Shown: in pieces, positions 33,533 through 42,439 of the stretch
How positions within the stretch are numbered: the first letter of the stretch is position 1
Layout of the letters: every line of letters begins with the position of its first letter
Origin: Nocardiopsis sp. N85
GTDB lineage: Bacteria > Actinomycetota > Actinomycetes > Streptosporangiales > Streptosporangiaceae
Reading direction: 5' to 3'
NCBI RefSeq assembly: GCF_028882275.1
Contig: NZ_JARBUT010000009.1
Location: 62,001 to 126,000, forward strand
DNA length: 64,000 bases
Position numbers and translations under genes: made by a program
The notes under the pieces: model-generated
What the model was told of the DNA's origin: nothing
Database searches by the model: none
What the model saw: only the letters and a program-made list of their open reading frames with translations

Positions 33533-35046
33533 GACGCCTGACCGCCGCCACCGCGCTGGAACTCCGACTCCAGGCCCGGTACGGGATCGTCCCCGTCGCG
33601 GTCGCCCTGGGCGTCCTCTGGACCCTGGTCCTGCTCGCCGTGCCCGGCGGGGCCGCCGCCACGGTGGCCGCTCCGCTGTTGTTCCTGGACACCGCGGGGT
33701 TCGGTGCCCTCTTCGGCGCCTTCCTGCTCCTCTTCGAACGTGTCGAGGGGACACGGTGGGCACTGGCGGTGACCCCGCTGCGCCCCGTGGAGGGGGTGAC
33801 CGCCCGGGTGGGGACGCTGACCGTCCTCGCCTCGTGCGTCGCCCTGCCCATGGTGGCGGCGGCGTTGCGCGACCGGCCCGCCGACCTGGTGTGGTCCGTG
33901 CCCGTCGCGCTCGGAGGGGTAGCGCTCACGTCGGTCCTGCTGATCACGGCCTGCCTGGCCCTGGGAGCGCGCCGCCCGGACCCTCCCCGGTTCCTCCTAG
34001 CGATGCCGCTGGTGGTCGCTCCGCTGGTCGTCGTCCCCCTGGCGCACACCACCGGGGTCCTCGCGCACCCGCTCATGTACGCGGTCCCCACCACGGCGGG
34101 CGCCGAACTCATCCACCGCGGCCTGGCCGCGGAACCGACGTCCGCCTCCCCGGACCTGGTGGTCGGGGTCATGTACGCACTGGCGTGGGCGGTGCTCGGC
34201 CTCTTCCTCGCCCTCCCCGACTCCGACCCCGAAGAGCGACCGGGAGGACCGCGCGCGCGGCGTCGGAGAGGTGGCGTCCCGGTACGGGCGGCCGGTCGGG
34301 GGCGGGTGCCCGCGATCGCCCGGCTGGCCCGCGCGGACCTCTTCGGAACCGGCCGCGACCCCCTCCTGCTGCTCCTGCTCTGCGGGCCGGTGCTGCTGGC
34401 CCTGACCCTACGGGTGCTGTTCGCGCCGGTCGCGGGGTTCCTGCTCGACTCCTTCGGGTTCGACCTGCGCGCCCACGCCCCGGCGGTCCTGGCTGCGCTC
34501 GTGCTGTTGCACGTACCCATGATGTTCGGCGTGGTGCAGGGGCTGCGGGCCGTCGAGGAACGCGACGACGGCACCCTGCTCGTCCTGCGCGTCTCCCCGG
34601 TGTCCGTGTCCGCGTACCTGGCCTACCGCATGGGGCTGGCGGGGCTGGCGTCCCTGGTGGGACTGCTCGTGGCACTGCCGCTGAGCGGCCCGGGGCTCGG
34701 CGGCGGGGCGCCCGTTCCGGCGGCCGCCGTTCTGGTGGCCGCGCTCCAGGCGCCGCTCCTGGTGGCGTTGATGATCGCGTTCACGGGCAACAAGGTGGAG
34801 GCCCTGGTCGCGGTCAAGGTCATCGGCGCGTTCCTGGTCCTGTGCCCCGTGCTCGCCTGGTCCCTGCCCTCCCCCTGGAACCTCCTCCTGGTCGTGCTCC
34901 CTCCGGTGTGGTCGGCCCTGGCGCTGCCCGGTTACGACCCCGGCCCGCTGAGCGCCTGGTGGTGCCTGCTCGGAGGCTGCCTGACGAGCGGTGCGGTCGG
35001 CGCCCTGCTCGTCCGACGCGCCCGGGCCCGGGTGGAGAACGCGTGA
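33529..35046 (+). CDS. ABC-2 type exporter permease
   Basis: A 505-aa membrane protein with about 12 hydrophobic segments in two halves of six, separated by a basic loop (PRARRRRGGVPVRAAGRGR, near residue 245). It looks like two fused half-permeases, similar in size to the fluoroquinolone-export permeases of mycobacteria. The start GTG lies inside the ATPase stop codon. The second half contains RAVEERDDGTLLVLRVSPVS, a cytoplasmic coupling loop often found in ABC-2 permeases. Confidence 0.85.
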   Translation: MRRLTAATALELRLQARYGIVPVAVALGVLWTLVLLAVPGGAAATVAAPLLFLDTAGFGALFGAFLLLFERVEGTRWALAVTPLRPVEGVTARVGTLTVLASCVALPMVAAALRDRPADLVWSVPVALGGVALTSVLLITACLALGARRPDPPRFLLAMPLVVAPLVVVPLAHTTGVLAHPLMYAVPTTAGAELIHRGLAAEPTSASPDLVVGVMYALAWAVLGLFLALPDSDPEERPGGPRARRRRGGVPVRAAGRGRVPAIARLARADLFGTGRDPLLLLLLCGPVLLALTLRVLFAPVAGFLLDSFGFDLRAHAPAVLAALVLLHVPMMFGVVQGLRAVEERDDGTLLVLRVSPVSVSAYLAYRMGLAGLASLVGLLVALPLSGPGLGGGAPVPAAAVLVAALQAPLLVALMIAFTGNKVEALVAVKVIGAFLVLCPVLAWSLPSPWNLLLVVLPPVWSALALPGYDPGPLSAWWCLLGGCLTSGAVGALLVRRARARVENA

Positions 35047-35363
35047 CGCCTTCGTCGGGCGGACGCCGACGCCCGCACGGGACCGCCGTTCGTCCTTCGG
35101 CTCCGGAGGCGCACCGGGGGAGGAAGCGGGGTCGGGTGCCGCCGGAGCGGAGTGGTCCTCACGGACCCCCACGGGTGACCCGGCCGCGACGAGGTCCCCG
35201 TTCCGCGTGCGGTGGAGGCCACTACCCGTCCTCTTCTCCTGCCATCGTGTTCCCGGAGCCGTGCGCCGCCGTCCGGCGGTGTCGGACACACCCGTCACGA
35301 AGGAGAGGACCCGTCCGTGAAGAGGCGAGCACGCACGACCGATGAGCACACGGTGGTATCGGC
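35047..35363. other. Intergenic stretch without a supported gene
   Basis: 317 bases after the exporter operon. ORFs present have shadow-type composition. I see no hairpin with a T tract and no clear promoter hexamers. Confidence 0.6.
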
Positions 35364-36464
35364 ATGACCGTTCTGAACGACCGGGCGCTCAACCGCGCCG
35401 CGCTCGCCCGGCAGGCGCTGCTCTCCCCGGCCGACACGCCGGTCCTCGACCTGGTGGCCCACCTCGGCGGTCTCCAGGCGCAGGAGCCTCAGGAACCGTT
35501 CGTCGGGCTCTGGTCCCGGCTGCGGGCGTTCGAGCCGTCGTCCCTGTCGGATCTGCTGACCGGTCGTCAGGTCGTGCGGACCCACCTCATGCGCCGCACC
35601 GTGCACCTGCTGGCGGCCGAGGACGTCCTCGCCTGGCGGTCGCGCTTCGACGCCATGCTGCGCCAACGGGTCCTGGCCACCTATCGGGGCGAGCTTCGGG
35701 GGGTGGACATCGATCGCCTCGCCGCCGAGGGACGGGAGGTGATGGCCGACGGTGAGCCCCGGAGCATGAGCGAACTCGTGCGGGCCGTCGCCGGCGACCG
35801 GCCGGCACAGCAGAGGCGCGCGTTGGGCGAGATGCTGATACCCGCCCTGCTCCCCGTCGCGCAGGTCCCGCCGCGAGGGTTGTGGGGCGCCAAGGGCGGG
35901 GTGCGCAACGTCCTGCTCTCCTCCTGGCTGGGCCGTGCGGTCGCCCCCCTCGCCCCGGAGGGTTCCGACCCGGTCGGGCGGGCCCTGGTACGGCGCTATC
36001 TCGCCGCGTACGGTCCTGCGACCTCGACCGATCTGCGCGCCTGGTGCGGCCTCGCCGGGCTGCCGGCCGCGGTGGCCGCGGTGCGCGGGGAACTGGTCTC
36101 CTTCCGCGACGAACACGGCCGGGAACTGCTGGACCTTCCCGACGCGCCGCGCCCCGACCCCGGGACGCCCGCCCCGGTGCGGTTCCTGCCGGCGTTCGAC
36201 AACGCGATCCTGGGCTATCGGCACCGCGATCGGATCATCGACGACGCCCACCGGGGGCTCTCGGTCGCCGGCGACCGCGCGGTACTGGTCGACGGCCGCG
36301 TGGCCGCGACCTGGACGACCGAGGGGGACACCGTCGTCGTCACCCCGCTGGTGCGCCTCTCCGTGCGCGACCGGGCGGCCCTCGCCGAGGAGGGGGAGCG
36401 ATTGGCGTCGTTCCTGTCCGACGGGGCCGGCGACCGCGTACGGATCGCCGCGTCCCCCGGCTGA
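35364..36464 (+). CDS. AlkZ-like (AZL) winged-helix DNA glycosylase family protein
   Basis: A 366-aa member of the HTH_42/AlkZ-YcaQ superfamily. The catalytic motif is visible as LGGLQAQEPQEP (Gln38 and Gln40, the QxQ of Streptomyces AlkZ), followed by VRTHLMRRTVHLL, LWGAKGGVRN and a C-terminal VRFLPAFDNAILGYRHRDRI. AZL enzymes excise bulky or cross-linked N-alkylated purines; AlkZ gives self-resistance to azinomycin, while YcaQ/AlkX unhook nitrogen-mustard crosslinks. The ATG at 35364 has only a weak GGTGG upstream. It stands alone; no alkylating-agent biosynthesis genes flank it, so a general repair or resistance role is inferred. Confidence 0.85.
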   Translation: MTVLNDRALNRAALARQALLSPADTPVLDLVAHLGGLQAQEPQEPFVGLWSRLRAFEPSSLSDLLTGRQVVRTHLMRRTVHLLAAEDVLAWRSRFDAMLRQRVLATYRGELRGVDIDRLAAEGREVMADGEPRSMSELVRAVAGDRPAQQRRALGEMLIPALLPVAQVPPRGLWGAKGGVRNVLLSSWLGRAVAPLAPEGSDPVGRALVRRYLAAYGPATSTDLRAWCGLAGLPAAVAAVRGELVSFRDEHGRELLDLPDAPRPDPGTPAPVRFLPAFDNAILGYRHRDRIIDDAHRGLSVAGDRAVLVDGRVAATWTTEGDTVVVTPLVRLSVRDRAALAEEGERLASFLSDGAGDRVRIAASPG

Positions 36465-36577
36465 GTCCGGTCACGCCCGAGAACCCGCCCAGCCCGGCCG
36501 GTGTCGCCCTCGGAGGGGCCGGCACCGCCTACGACGGAGGACGTGCGCGCCCACGGGACGCGGCGACGGCGTCTCTG

Positions 36578-36604
36578 CGCGCCTTCGCGTTGGCGCGAAG
36601 CGCC
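36578..36604 (+). terminator. Hairpin after the AZL gene
   Basis: GCGC-C-CTTCGCG / CGCGAAG-CGC with a TTGG loop (core 36583-36600), one bulge, no T tract. Possible terminator or processing signal. Confidence 0.4.
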
Positions 36605-36699
36605 CCCGACCGGAACACTGACGTCGAGGCGTCGAACGGACCCGGGCCACGGCCCGCCGGGTCCGCCTCTCCCCCAGGGCCCGAACGGAGACCGCCCCC

Positions 36700-37284
36700 A
36701 TGAGGATCAGCAGCGCATGCGTCGTCCACGCGCCCGTCGAACGGTCGTGGGAGGTGTTCACCGATGTGGAGTCCCTCGTGCCGTGCGTTCCCGGGGTACG
36801 GCTGATCGGGACCGACGGCGAGCGCCACCTGGCCGAGGCGCGGATCAAGGTCGGTCCGGCCGTGGTCGCCTGCTCCGGGACCGTCCGTCTCGTGGAGAAG
36901 GACGAGGAGGCGCGCCGGATCGTCGTCGAGGCCTCGGGCCGGGCGCGACGCGGCGAGGGGACCGCCGAAGCCGTGGTCACGGCCGTACTGCGGGCGCGTG
37001 GGGACGACACCGTCGTCTCCGTGGAGACCGAACTGACGCTCACCGGCGGGCTGACCCGCTGGAACCGGTCCGTGATCGGCGAGGTCGCCGACGGTCTGAT
37101 GGACCGCTGCGCCCGCCGACTGGAGAAGCGCGTCGCCCGGGACGGGGACGAGGCGGTGTCGGCGCCGTCGGGTGGCGCCGCCGCCCCCGACGGTCCCGGC
37201 GTCTGGGCCCAGCGGTCGTGGTCGGCGGCGGCCTTTCTCGTGGTGGCGGCCGGGATGGTCCTGGGTTATCTCCTGTTCGGCTGA
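36700..37284 (+). CDS. CoxG-like SRPBCC protein with C-terminal membrane anchor
   Basis: A 194-aa protein. Residues 1-150 are an SRPBCC/CoxG fold (VHAPVERSWEVFTDVESLVPCVPGV; LAEARIKVGPAVVACSGTVRL; LTLTGGLTRWNRSVIGEVADGLMDRCARRLEK). A flexible Ala/Pro/Ser linker then leads to one TM helix (AAAFLVVAAGMVLGYLLFG). CoxG proteins take part in membrane anchoring of CO dehydrogenase or bind hydrophobic ligands. No coxMSL genes are near, so this is an orphan ligand-binding protein held on the inner membrane face. GGAG lies about 9 bases before the ATG. Confidence 0.8.
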   Translation: MRISSACVVHAPVERSWEVFTDVESLVPCVPGVRLIGTDGERHLAEARIKVGPAVVACSGTVRLVEKDEEARRIVVEASGRARRGEGTAEAVVTAVLRARGDDTVVSVETELTLTGGLTRWNRSVIGEVADGLMDRCARRLEKRVARDGDEAVSAPSGGAAAPDGPGVWAQRSWSAAAFLVVAAGMVLGYLLFG

Positions 37285-37300
37285 TCCGCCGATGTCGGCC

Positions 37301-37329
37301 CCCGGCCTCCGGTTTCCGGTGAGGCCGGG
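37301..37329 (+). terminator. Hairpin after the CoxG-like gene
   Basis: CCCGGCCTC (37301-37309) pairs with GAGGCCGGG (37321-37329); 11-base loop. It lies 17 bases after the stop. Confidence 0.55.
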
Positions 37330-37574
37330 AAGGTCATCCCGGCCGGCCCCGGGTCGTCCCCCCTATCGGCGACGCGGAGCCGACACCGGGGACCGGTGGC
37401 GGGGCCCCGCCGCCGGGTCCGATGTCCGGGGGTCGGGATCGTCCCCGGAACACGGTTCTGATGATATGGACGTGTCCCCCGTCACCCCGGCGGGGCGCAC
37501 CCCCGATCTGGCGCACGGAGCACGCGCGGGCGTGCCACGGACGGCTCCGCCGTGCGTCCGCGCCGGAGGAGAGC

Positions 37575-38795
37575 ATGACGCACCCGCTGCGGGAGACCGA
37601 CCGTACGGATCCGTTCTCGGAGATCCCCCCGGAGGTGGGCGCCCGCCTGCGCCACCTGGTTCCGCCTCTGGTGGAGGAGGTGCTGGAGGGGATCCACCGC
37701 AGGATCGGGAAGGGCGACGGCTCCGCGGATCCCGCCGAGACCGATGCCGCGCGGGGGATGCTCGACGCCGGTGTACGCGGGTTCCTGGACCGTGTGGAGG
37801 CCGGGGAGTCCGTTCCCGACGAGGCGCTGCTCGCGCGGTTCCGGGCGTTCGGTGCCCGTGAGGCCGCGCGGGGGTACGGGCTGGACCGGCTGCACACCGG
37901 GATGCGCGTGACCGCGGCCGTCGCCTGGCGGTGCCTGTCGGACGACGCCTCCCTGGCCCGGGAGTGCCTGGGTCCCTTGGGCGAGGCCGTCCTCCTCTTC
38001 CAGGAGGAGATCGGCGCGGCCGCCGCCGAGGGGCACTCCCGGGCGGGTTCCGCGGGGACGGACGTCTTCCGGCGCCGTCGCTCCCGTCTGTTGGAGGCCC
38101 TGTTGGCAGGGGCGGGGCGGGATCCGGCCGCGGTGGCGGTGCTGGCCCGCGACGCCCGGTGGCGCCCGCCGGAGCGGGTCGCGGTGGCGCTGCCCTGCCC
38201 CGGTCCCGCGAAGGGCGCCGACACGGCGACCCGGCCCCCGGCCCTGCCCCCGGACGTCCTCGTCGACCCGGACCGGCCCGAACCCTGCGCGCTGGTGCCC
38301 GACCCCGAGGGGCCGGGCCGGTTGCGGGCGTTGGAACGGTCGTTGCGGGGGTCCTGCGCGGTGCTCGGTCCGAGTGTGCCCCTCGGGCGCGCTCCGGAGT
38401 CCCTGGAGCGCGCCCGCGAGCTGGCCGGGCTCGTGCGGGCCGGGGTGGTCCGCGGCGAAGGGCTGGTGCGCTGGGACGACCATCTGCTCGCGCTGTTGCT
38501 GCGCCGCGACACCGCGCTGGTCTCCGCGATGTCCCGGGCCCGGCTGGCGCCGCTGGCCGAACTGCGCCCGCCCCAGCGGGAACGGATGGCCGAGACGCTC
38601 CTGGCCTGGTTGGAGTCGGGGTTCAACGCCAACGAGGCGGCCGAACGGCTGCGCGTCCACCCCCAGACCGTGCGCTACCGGATGCGACGGTTGGAGGAGC
38701 TGTTCGGGGCGCGGCTGCGCGACCCCCGCGAACGCTTCGAGCTCGAACTGGTACTGCGCGCCCGCCGGCTGCCGGGGGTGATCGAGGAGGACTGA
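37575..38795 (+). CDS. PucR/CdaR-type transcriptional regulator
   Basis: A 406-aa regulator. The C-terminus is the HTH_30 domain (LLAWLESGFNANEAAERLRVHPQTVRYRMRRLEELFGARL), preceded by a degenerate GGDEF-like CdaR region. The N-terminal about 160 residues are helical (LVEEVLEGIHRRIG, ARGYGLDRLHTGMRV), matching the RsbT-co-antagonist-like domain found in many actinobacterial PucR proteins. The ATG at 37575 has GGAGGAGAG upstream. No obvious target; the convergent neighbour is an LLM oxidoreductase. Ligand unknown. Confidence 0.88.
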   Translation: MTHPLRETDRTDPFSEIPPEVGARLRHLVPPLVEEVLEGIHRRIGKGDGSADPAETDAARGMLDAGVRGFLDRVEAGESVPDEALLARFRAFGAREAARGYGLDRLHTGMRVTAAVAWRCLSDDASLARECLGPLGEAVLLFQEEIGAAAAEGHSRAGSAGTDVFRRRRSRLLEALLAGAGRDPAAVAVLARDARWRPPERVAVALPCPGPAKGADTATRPPALPPDVLVDPDRPEPCALVPDPEGPGRLRALERSLRGSCAVLGPSVPLGRAPESLERARELAGLVRAGVVRGEGLVRWDDHLLALLLRRDTALVSAMSRARLAPLAELRPPQRERMAETLLAWLESGFNANEAAERLRVHPQTVRYRMRRLEELFGARLRDPRERFELELVLRARRLPGVIEED

Positions 38796-38809
38796 GGCCG
38801 CCGGCCGGG

Positions 38810-39775
38810 TCAGTCCTGCGGGGCCAGGGCCCGCACGACCCGCGCCGGGTCGGCGCCCGGCGGGCCGATCGGGGCCAGGACGGGGGTGGTCACCCCGTTG
38901 TCGACGTAGGCGCGGATCCGCTCCCGGCACTGTTCGGCGGGACCGTGGACGATCAACTCGTCCACCACCGAGTCGGGGATGGCGGCCAGCGCCCCCTTCC
39001 GGTCGCCCTCGTCCCAGGCCTTCCACATCGGGTTCAGTTCCTCGCGGCCCAGCCACTCGTGGAACGCCCGGTACACCGGGACGTTGAGGTAGGCCGAGAT
39101 CGCCCAGCGGCCGATCCCCCGGGCGGTGTCGGCGTCGGTCTCGGGGATGACGAAGATACGGGCGACGATCTCCTTGTCCTCGCCGTACTCGCGGACGTGG
39201 GGCACGACCGTGCGCACGTCCCCCGCGGAGAGCCAGTTGATGATGGCGCCGTCGCCCTCACGTCCGGCCAGGCGCAGCATGCCCGGGCGCAGGGCCGCGA
39301 CGAACACCGGCGGGGCCTGTGGCGGAACGGCGCCGAGTGTGAAGCCCTTGACGGAGAAGGTGTCGTAGTCGGTCTTGACCCGGGCGCCGGTGAAGGCCTC
39401 GCGCAGGAAGCGCACGGTGTCGCGGACCTTCTTGTAGGGCTCTTCGAAGGGGATGGAGTTCCACCGTTCGACGATGACGTTGGAGGAGGTCCCGATGCCG
39501 AGGGAGAACCGGCCCGGCGCGGCGGCGGCCATCGTCGCCGCGCTCATCGCCAGGGTCGCCGGGCCGCGCGTGTAGGCGGGCACGATGGCGGTGCCCAGCC
39601 GCAGGTCCGGTGCCCAGACCGAGGCCAGGGCCAGCGGGGTGAAGGCGTCGGTGGCGCTCGCCTCGGCCGACCACAGGTCGGTGTACCCCTGGTCGGACAT
39701 GCGCTCGATGATCGCCCTCTGGTCGAGGAGCGGGACTCCTTCGAGCGGAACGGTCATGCCCCAGCGAGTGGTCAT
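38810..39775 (-). CDS. LLM-class F420-dependent oxidoreductase
   Basis: A 321-aa luciferase-like TIM barrel: YTDLWSAEASATDAFTPLA, LRLGTAIVPAYTRGPATLAMSAATM, FSLGIGTSSNVIVERWNSIPFE and PPVFVAALRPGMLRLAGREGDG. These match the mycobacterial-type F420-dependent LLM subgroup rather than FMN luciferases. The ATG at 39775 follows GGGAG; the 127-residue open extension upstream is not coding-like. Substrate unknown. It converges with the PucR gene with only 14 bases between. Confidence 0.88.
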   Translation of the reverse strand: MTTRWGMTVPLEGVPLLDQRAIIERMSDQGYTDLWSAEASATDAFTPLALASVWAPDLRLGTAIVPAYTRGPATLAMSAATMAAAAPGRFSLGIGTSSNVIVERWNSIPFEEPYKKVRDTVRFLREAFTGARVKTDYDTFSVKGFTLGAVPPQAPPVFVAALRPGMLRLAGREGDGAIINWLSAGDVRTVVPHVREYGEDKEIVARIFVIPETDADTARGIGRWAISAYLNVPVYRAFHEWLGREELNPMWKAWDEGDRKGALAAIPDSVVDELIVHGPAEQCRERIRAYVDNGVTTPVLAPIGPPGADPARVVRALAPQD

Positions 39776-40533
39776 GGTGGCTCCCTGTCGGTGCTCCGGA
39801 CGCGGTGTCCGGGTCGTCTGTGCCGATGGCCACTGACCATACCGCCCGGTCGGTCTGTTGTCTGCGGGCGGCCCCGGCCGTGCGGTCGCCCCGGGCACGG
39901 GGGACGTCTGGCCGCATCCGTCCTGGAGCGGGTCCCCCGAGGGGACCCGGAGGGACGCGCCGCGACCGGCTTCGGCCCCGGCGCGTCCACCGCCGGCGGC
40001 CTCCGGCACCGGGCGGTTGCCGACGTCCCCGTCTGCGTCACCGAACCGGCCTCCGGTCCCGGTTCCGACTCCGGCGCGGACGATGCCCCGCCCACACAGA
40101 TCGTCACTCTGTGTGATGATTCGGGGGATCGCCGCCGCATCGGCGCCGCCCCGCACGGGCCGCGCCGGTGCCTCTTCGCGGTGTACGCCGTCGGCGTCCC
40201 CGCGCCGTCGCCGAACGCCTCCGCGAGCCCGGTGTTCCCCGGGTCCACGCCGTTCTCGCGCTCGACCGGACGCACCGTCGTCACTCCGGTGTACGAGCGG
40301 AAACGGCCGTTCCCGGACCGTCGGGGTCGGGTGTCCTCTCCCCTGAGCGCACCCGCCCCCGGCCCTTCTTCCTCCCGGGGGCCGATGAGTACACGCGCGG
40401 GAGGGGCATCCGGTTCACCCGAGAGCCGGATTCGGCCATTCCCGGTTCCGGCGCGCCCACGAGGACTACTCTCGGTTCATCGCCCCGCTGCATCCCCCAC
40501 GATCCGACCGACACGGCTGGAAGGGCTCGACCG
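39776..40533. other. Largest gap in the window (758 bases), with an 8-bp inverted repeat
   Basis: No ORF is convincing. A minus-strand GTG frame from 40284 has GC-rich third positions for about 55 codons but no ribosome site and no recognisable sequence. CACACAGA-TCGTCAC-TCTGTGTG (40093-40115) is a perfect 8-bp inverted repeat with a 7-base centre, resembling a dimeric repressor site. The rest probably holds the promoters of the LLM and ATP-grasp genes. Confidence 0.55.
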
Positions 40534-41589
40534 GTGCCAGAGCAGTCCTTGAGGAAACCGACCATCGTAGTGACGACCGCGGGGTCGGCCCCCACCCCCG
40601 GGACCATCCTTCACCTGCGCGCCCAAGGGTTCCGCGTGGTGGCCACGGACGTCGATCCCGCCGCGCCCGGCCTGTACCTGGCCGACCGCGGGTACCTGGT
40701 CCCACCCGGCGACAGCGAGGCGTTCCTGCCCCGGATGCGGGCGCTGTGCGTGGAGGAGGAGGCCGTCGCCGTCATCCCCCTCGTCGACGAGGAACTGCTC
40801 CACGTCGGCGGCCTCGCCGAGGACGGTGTGGAGGTGCTGCTGCCCCTGCCCGGCTTCGTCGCCACCTGTCTGGACAAGTACCGGTTGATGGGCGAACTCG
40901 ACGCCGCCGGTATCGGGGTCCCGCGGACCTGGCTCGCCTCCGAATGGTCCGTCGAGGCCGTCGCCGCCGCGGACCGGGGCCTGGTCGTCAAGCCCCGGAG
41001 CGGACGGGGCAGCCGGGGGGTGAGCGTCATCGACTCGGTCTCCGACCTGGCCCGGACCGTCGCCGAGAGCGGCTACGCCGCCGACGAGCTCATCGTCCAG
41101 GAACGGGTCACCGGCCCGGAGTACACCGTGTCCGTGGTGGCCTGGCGCGACGGTGAGGTGCAGGCCGTGGTACCCAAGGAGGTCGTCCTCAAGCAGGGCG
41201 TCACCAAGTACGCGATCACCCGCCGCCATGAGGCGGTGATCGAGACCTGTCGGGCGATCCAGGGCGCCCTGCGCGCCGACGGCCCCTTCAACGTCCAGCT
41301 GTGCCTGGACGAGGCCGGTGTGCCGCGCGTGTTCGAGATCAACCCGCGCTTCTCCTCCACCGCCGCGCTCACCGCCGCCGCCGGGGTCGACGAGATCACC
41401 GGGCTGCTGCGCCAGGCCCTCTCCTCCGGGCCCCGGCTCACCGACCGGTGGCGCGAGGGCGTCGCGATGGTGCGGCGGTGGACCGACGAGTTCATCGACG
41501 AGGAGCGGTTCACCTCCCACGGGATCACGCCCGCACCCGTCGGGCTCACCCTGCCGCACACCCCGCACGCCCCGGTGGCGGGCCGATGA
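40534..41589 (+). CDS. ATP-grasp ligase, CarB/PylC-like
   Basis: A 351-aa ATP-grasp protein. The N-terminal Rossmann-like part has VVTTAGSAPTPGTILHLRAQGFRVVATDVD and the CLDKYRLMGELDAAGIGVPRTW hinge. The ATP-binding part has LVVKPRSGRGSRGV, a DELIVQERVTGPEYTVSVV strand pair and the Mg site FNVQLCLDEAGVPRVFEINPRFSS. It should activate a carboxylate as acyl phosphate and join it to an amine or other nucleophile. The GTG at 40534 has GGAAGG upstream. The stop overlaps the phosphatase gene (ATGA), so the two act together; substrates unknown. Confidence 0.85.
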   Translation: MPEQSLRKPTIVVTTAGSAPTPGTILHLRAQGFRVVATDVDPAAPGLYLADRGYLVPPGDSEAFLPRMRALCVEEEAVAVIPLVDEELLHVGGLAEDGVEVLLPLPGFVATCLDKYRLMGELDAAGIGVPRTWLASEWSVEAVAAADRGLVVKPRSGRGSRGVSVIDSVSDLARTVAESGYAADELIVQERVTGPEYTVSVVAWRDGEVQAVVPKEVVLKQGVTKYAITRRHEAVIETCRAIQGALRADGPFNVQLCLDEAGVPRVFEINPRFSSTAALTAAAGVDEITGLLRQALSSGPRLTDRWREGVAMVRRWTDEFIDEERFTSHGITPAPVGLTLPHTPHAPVAGR

Positions 41590-42374
41590 GCGACCACCCG
41601 CTCACCGACGCGGTGGCCGACGCCGTCACCGAGGTCGGCGGCCTGTTGCGGGTGTGGCGCGACGACGCCGAGGCCCGGCGGGGCGTCTGGGAGGGGAGCC
41701 AGTTCAAGGCCGAGGCCGACGCCCGAGCCCACCGGGCGCTGTCCGAGCGCCTCACCGCCATCGACGCGGACATCCCCGTGATCAGCGAGGAGGACCCCGA
41801 GTCGCTCAAGCGGGAGCGACCGTCCCGGTACTGGCTGATCGACCCCATCGACGGGACCGCCAGCTACGTCCACGGTTTCCCCGGCTACGTCACGCAGGCC
41901 GCGCTCGTCATCGGCGACCGGCCCGAGATCGCCGCGGTGTTCGCCCCCGAGACGGGGGCCCTCTACACCGCCGTGCGCGGCAGGGGGGCCCGGCGCGACG
42001 GCCGTCCGCTGCCGCCCCTGCCGGCCGCCCCGCCCGGATACGGGGTGCTCACCGACAACACCCCCGAACCGCACGGGATCGCGGCACGGGTCCGTGGGCG
42101 TTTCGGGTACGACGCCTACCTGGAGAGCGGCAGCATCTCCCTCAAGCTGTGCCTCATCGCCGAGGGGGCCGCGCACCTGTTCGTCAAGGACGTTCCGGTG
42201 CGCGACTGGGACGTGGCCGCCCCCGGCCTGGTCCTGGAGGAGGCCGGAGGGCTGCTCACCCGACTGGACGGGACCCCGTTCGATTACCGGGGCGGCTACG
42301 AGCACACCGGTCTGGTCGGCGGGGCCGATCCGTCGACCTGCCGCACGGTCGCCCGATGGCTGGCCGCCGGTTGA
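41586..42374 (+). CDS. Inositol monophosphatase-family phosphatase, CysQ-like
   Basis: A 262-aa member of the Li+-sensitive Mg2+-dependent phosphatase superfamily: metal-site EEDPES, WLIDPIDGTASYVHGFPGY and WDVAAPGLVLEEAGGLLT. The short length and VISEEDPE are nearest to CysQ (3'-phosphoadenosine 5'-phosphate nucleotidase), but inositol-phosphate or histidinol-phosphate activity cannot be excluded. It is translationally coupled to the ATP-grasp gene, so it may remove a phosphate from that enzyme's substrate or product. No sulfate assimilation genes are adjacent. Confidence 0.86.
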   Translation: MSDHPLTDAVADAVTEVGGLLRVWRDDAEARRGVWEGSQFKAEADARAHRALSERLTAIDADIPVISEEDPESLKRERPSRYWLIDPIDGTASYVHGFPGYVTQAALVIGDRPEIAAVFAPETGALYTAVRGRGARRDGRPLPPLPAAPPGYGVLTDNTPEPHGIAARVRGRFGYDAYLESGSISLKLCLIAEGAAHLFVKDVPVRDWDVAAPGLVLEEAGGLLTRLDGTPFDYRGGYEHTGLVGGADPSTCRTVARWLAAG

Positions 42375-42439
42375 CCCTTTCCCCGCCCCGTGGGCGCGCG
42401 TATCGTGTGGACACCGCACCGCGCCCCGGGGGGTGGGAA

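Noticed and set aside
39776..40284. Minus-strand ORF upstream of the LLM gene
   Set aside because: Good third-position GC for some 55 codons, but no ribosome site, rare codons afterwards and no recognisable sequence; at this GC level it is not enough.
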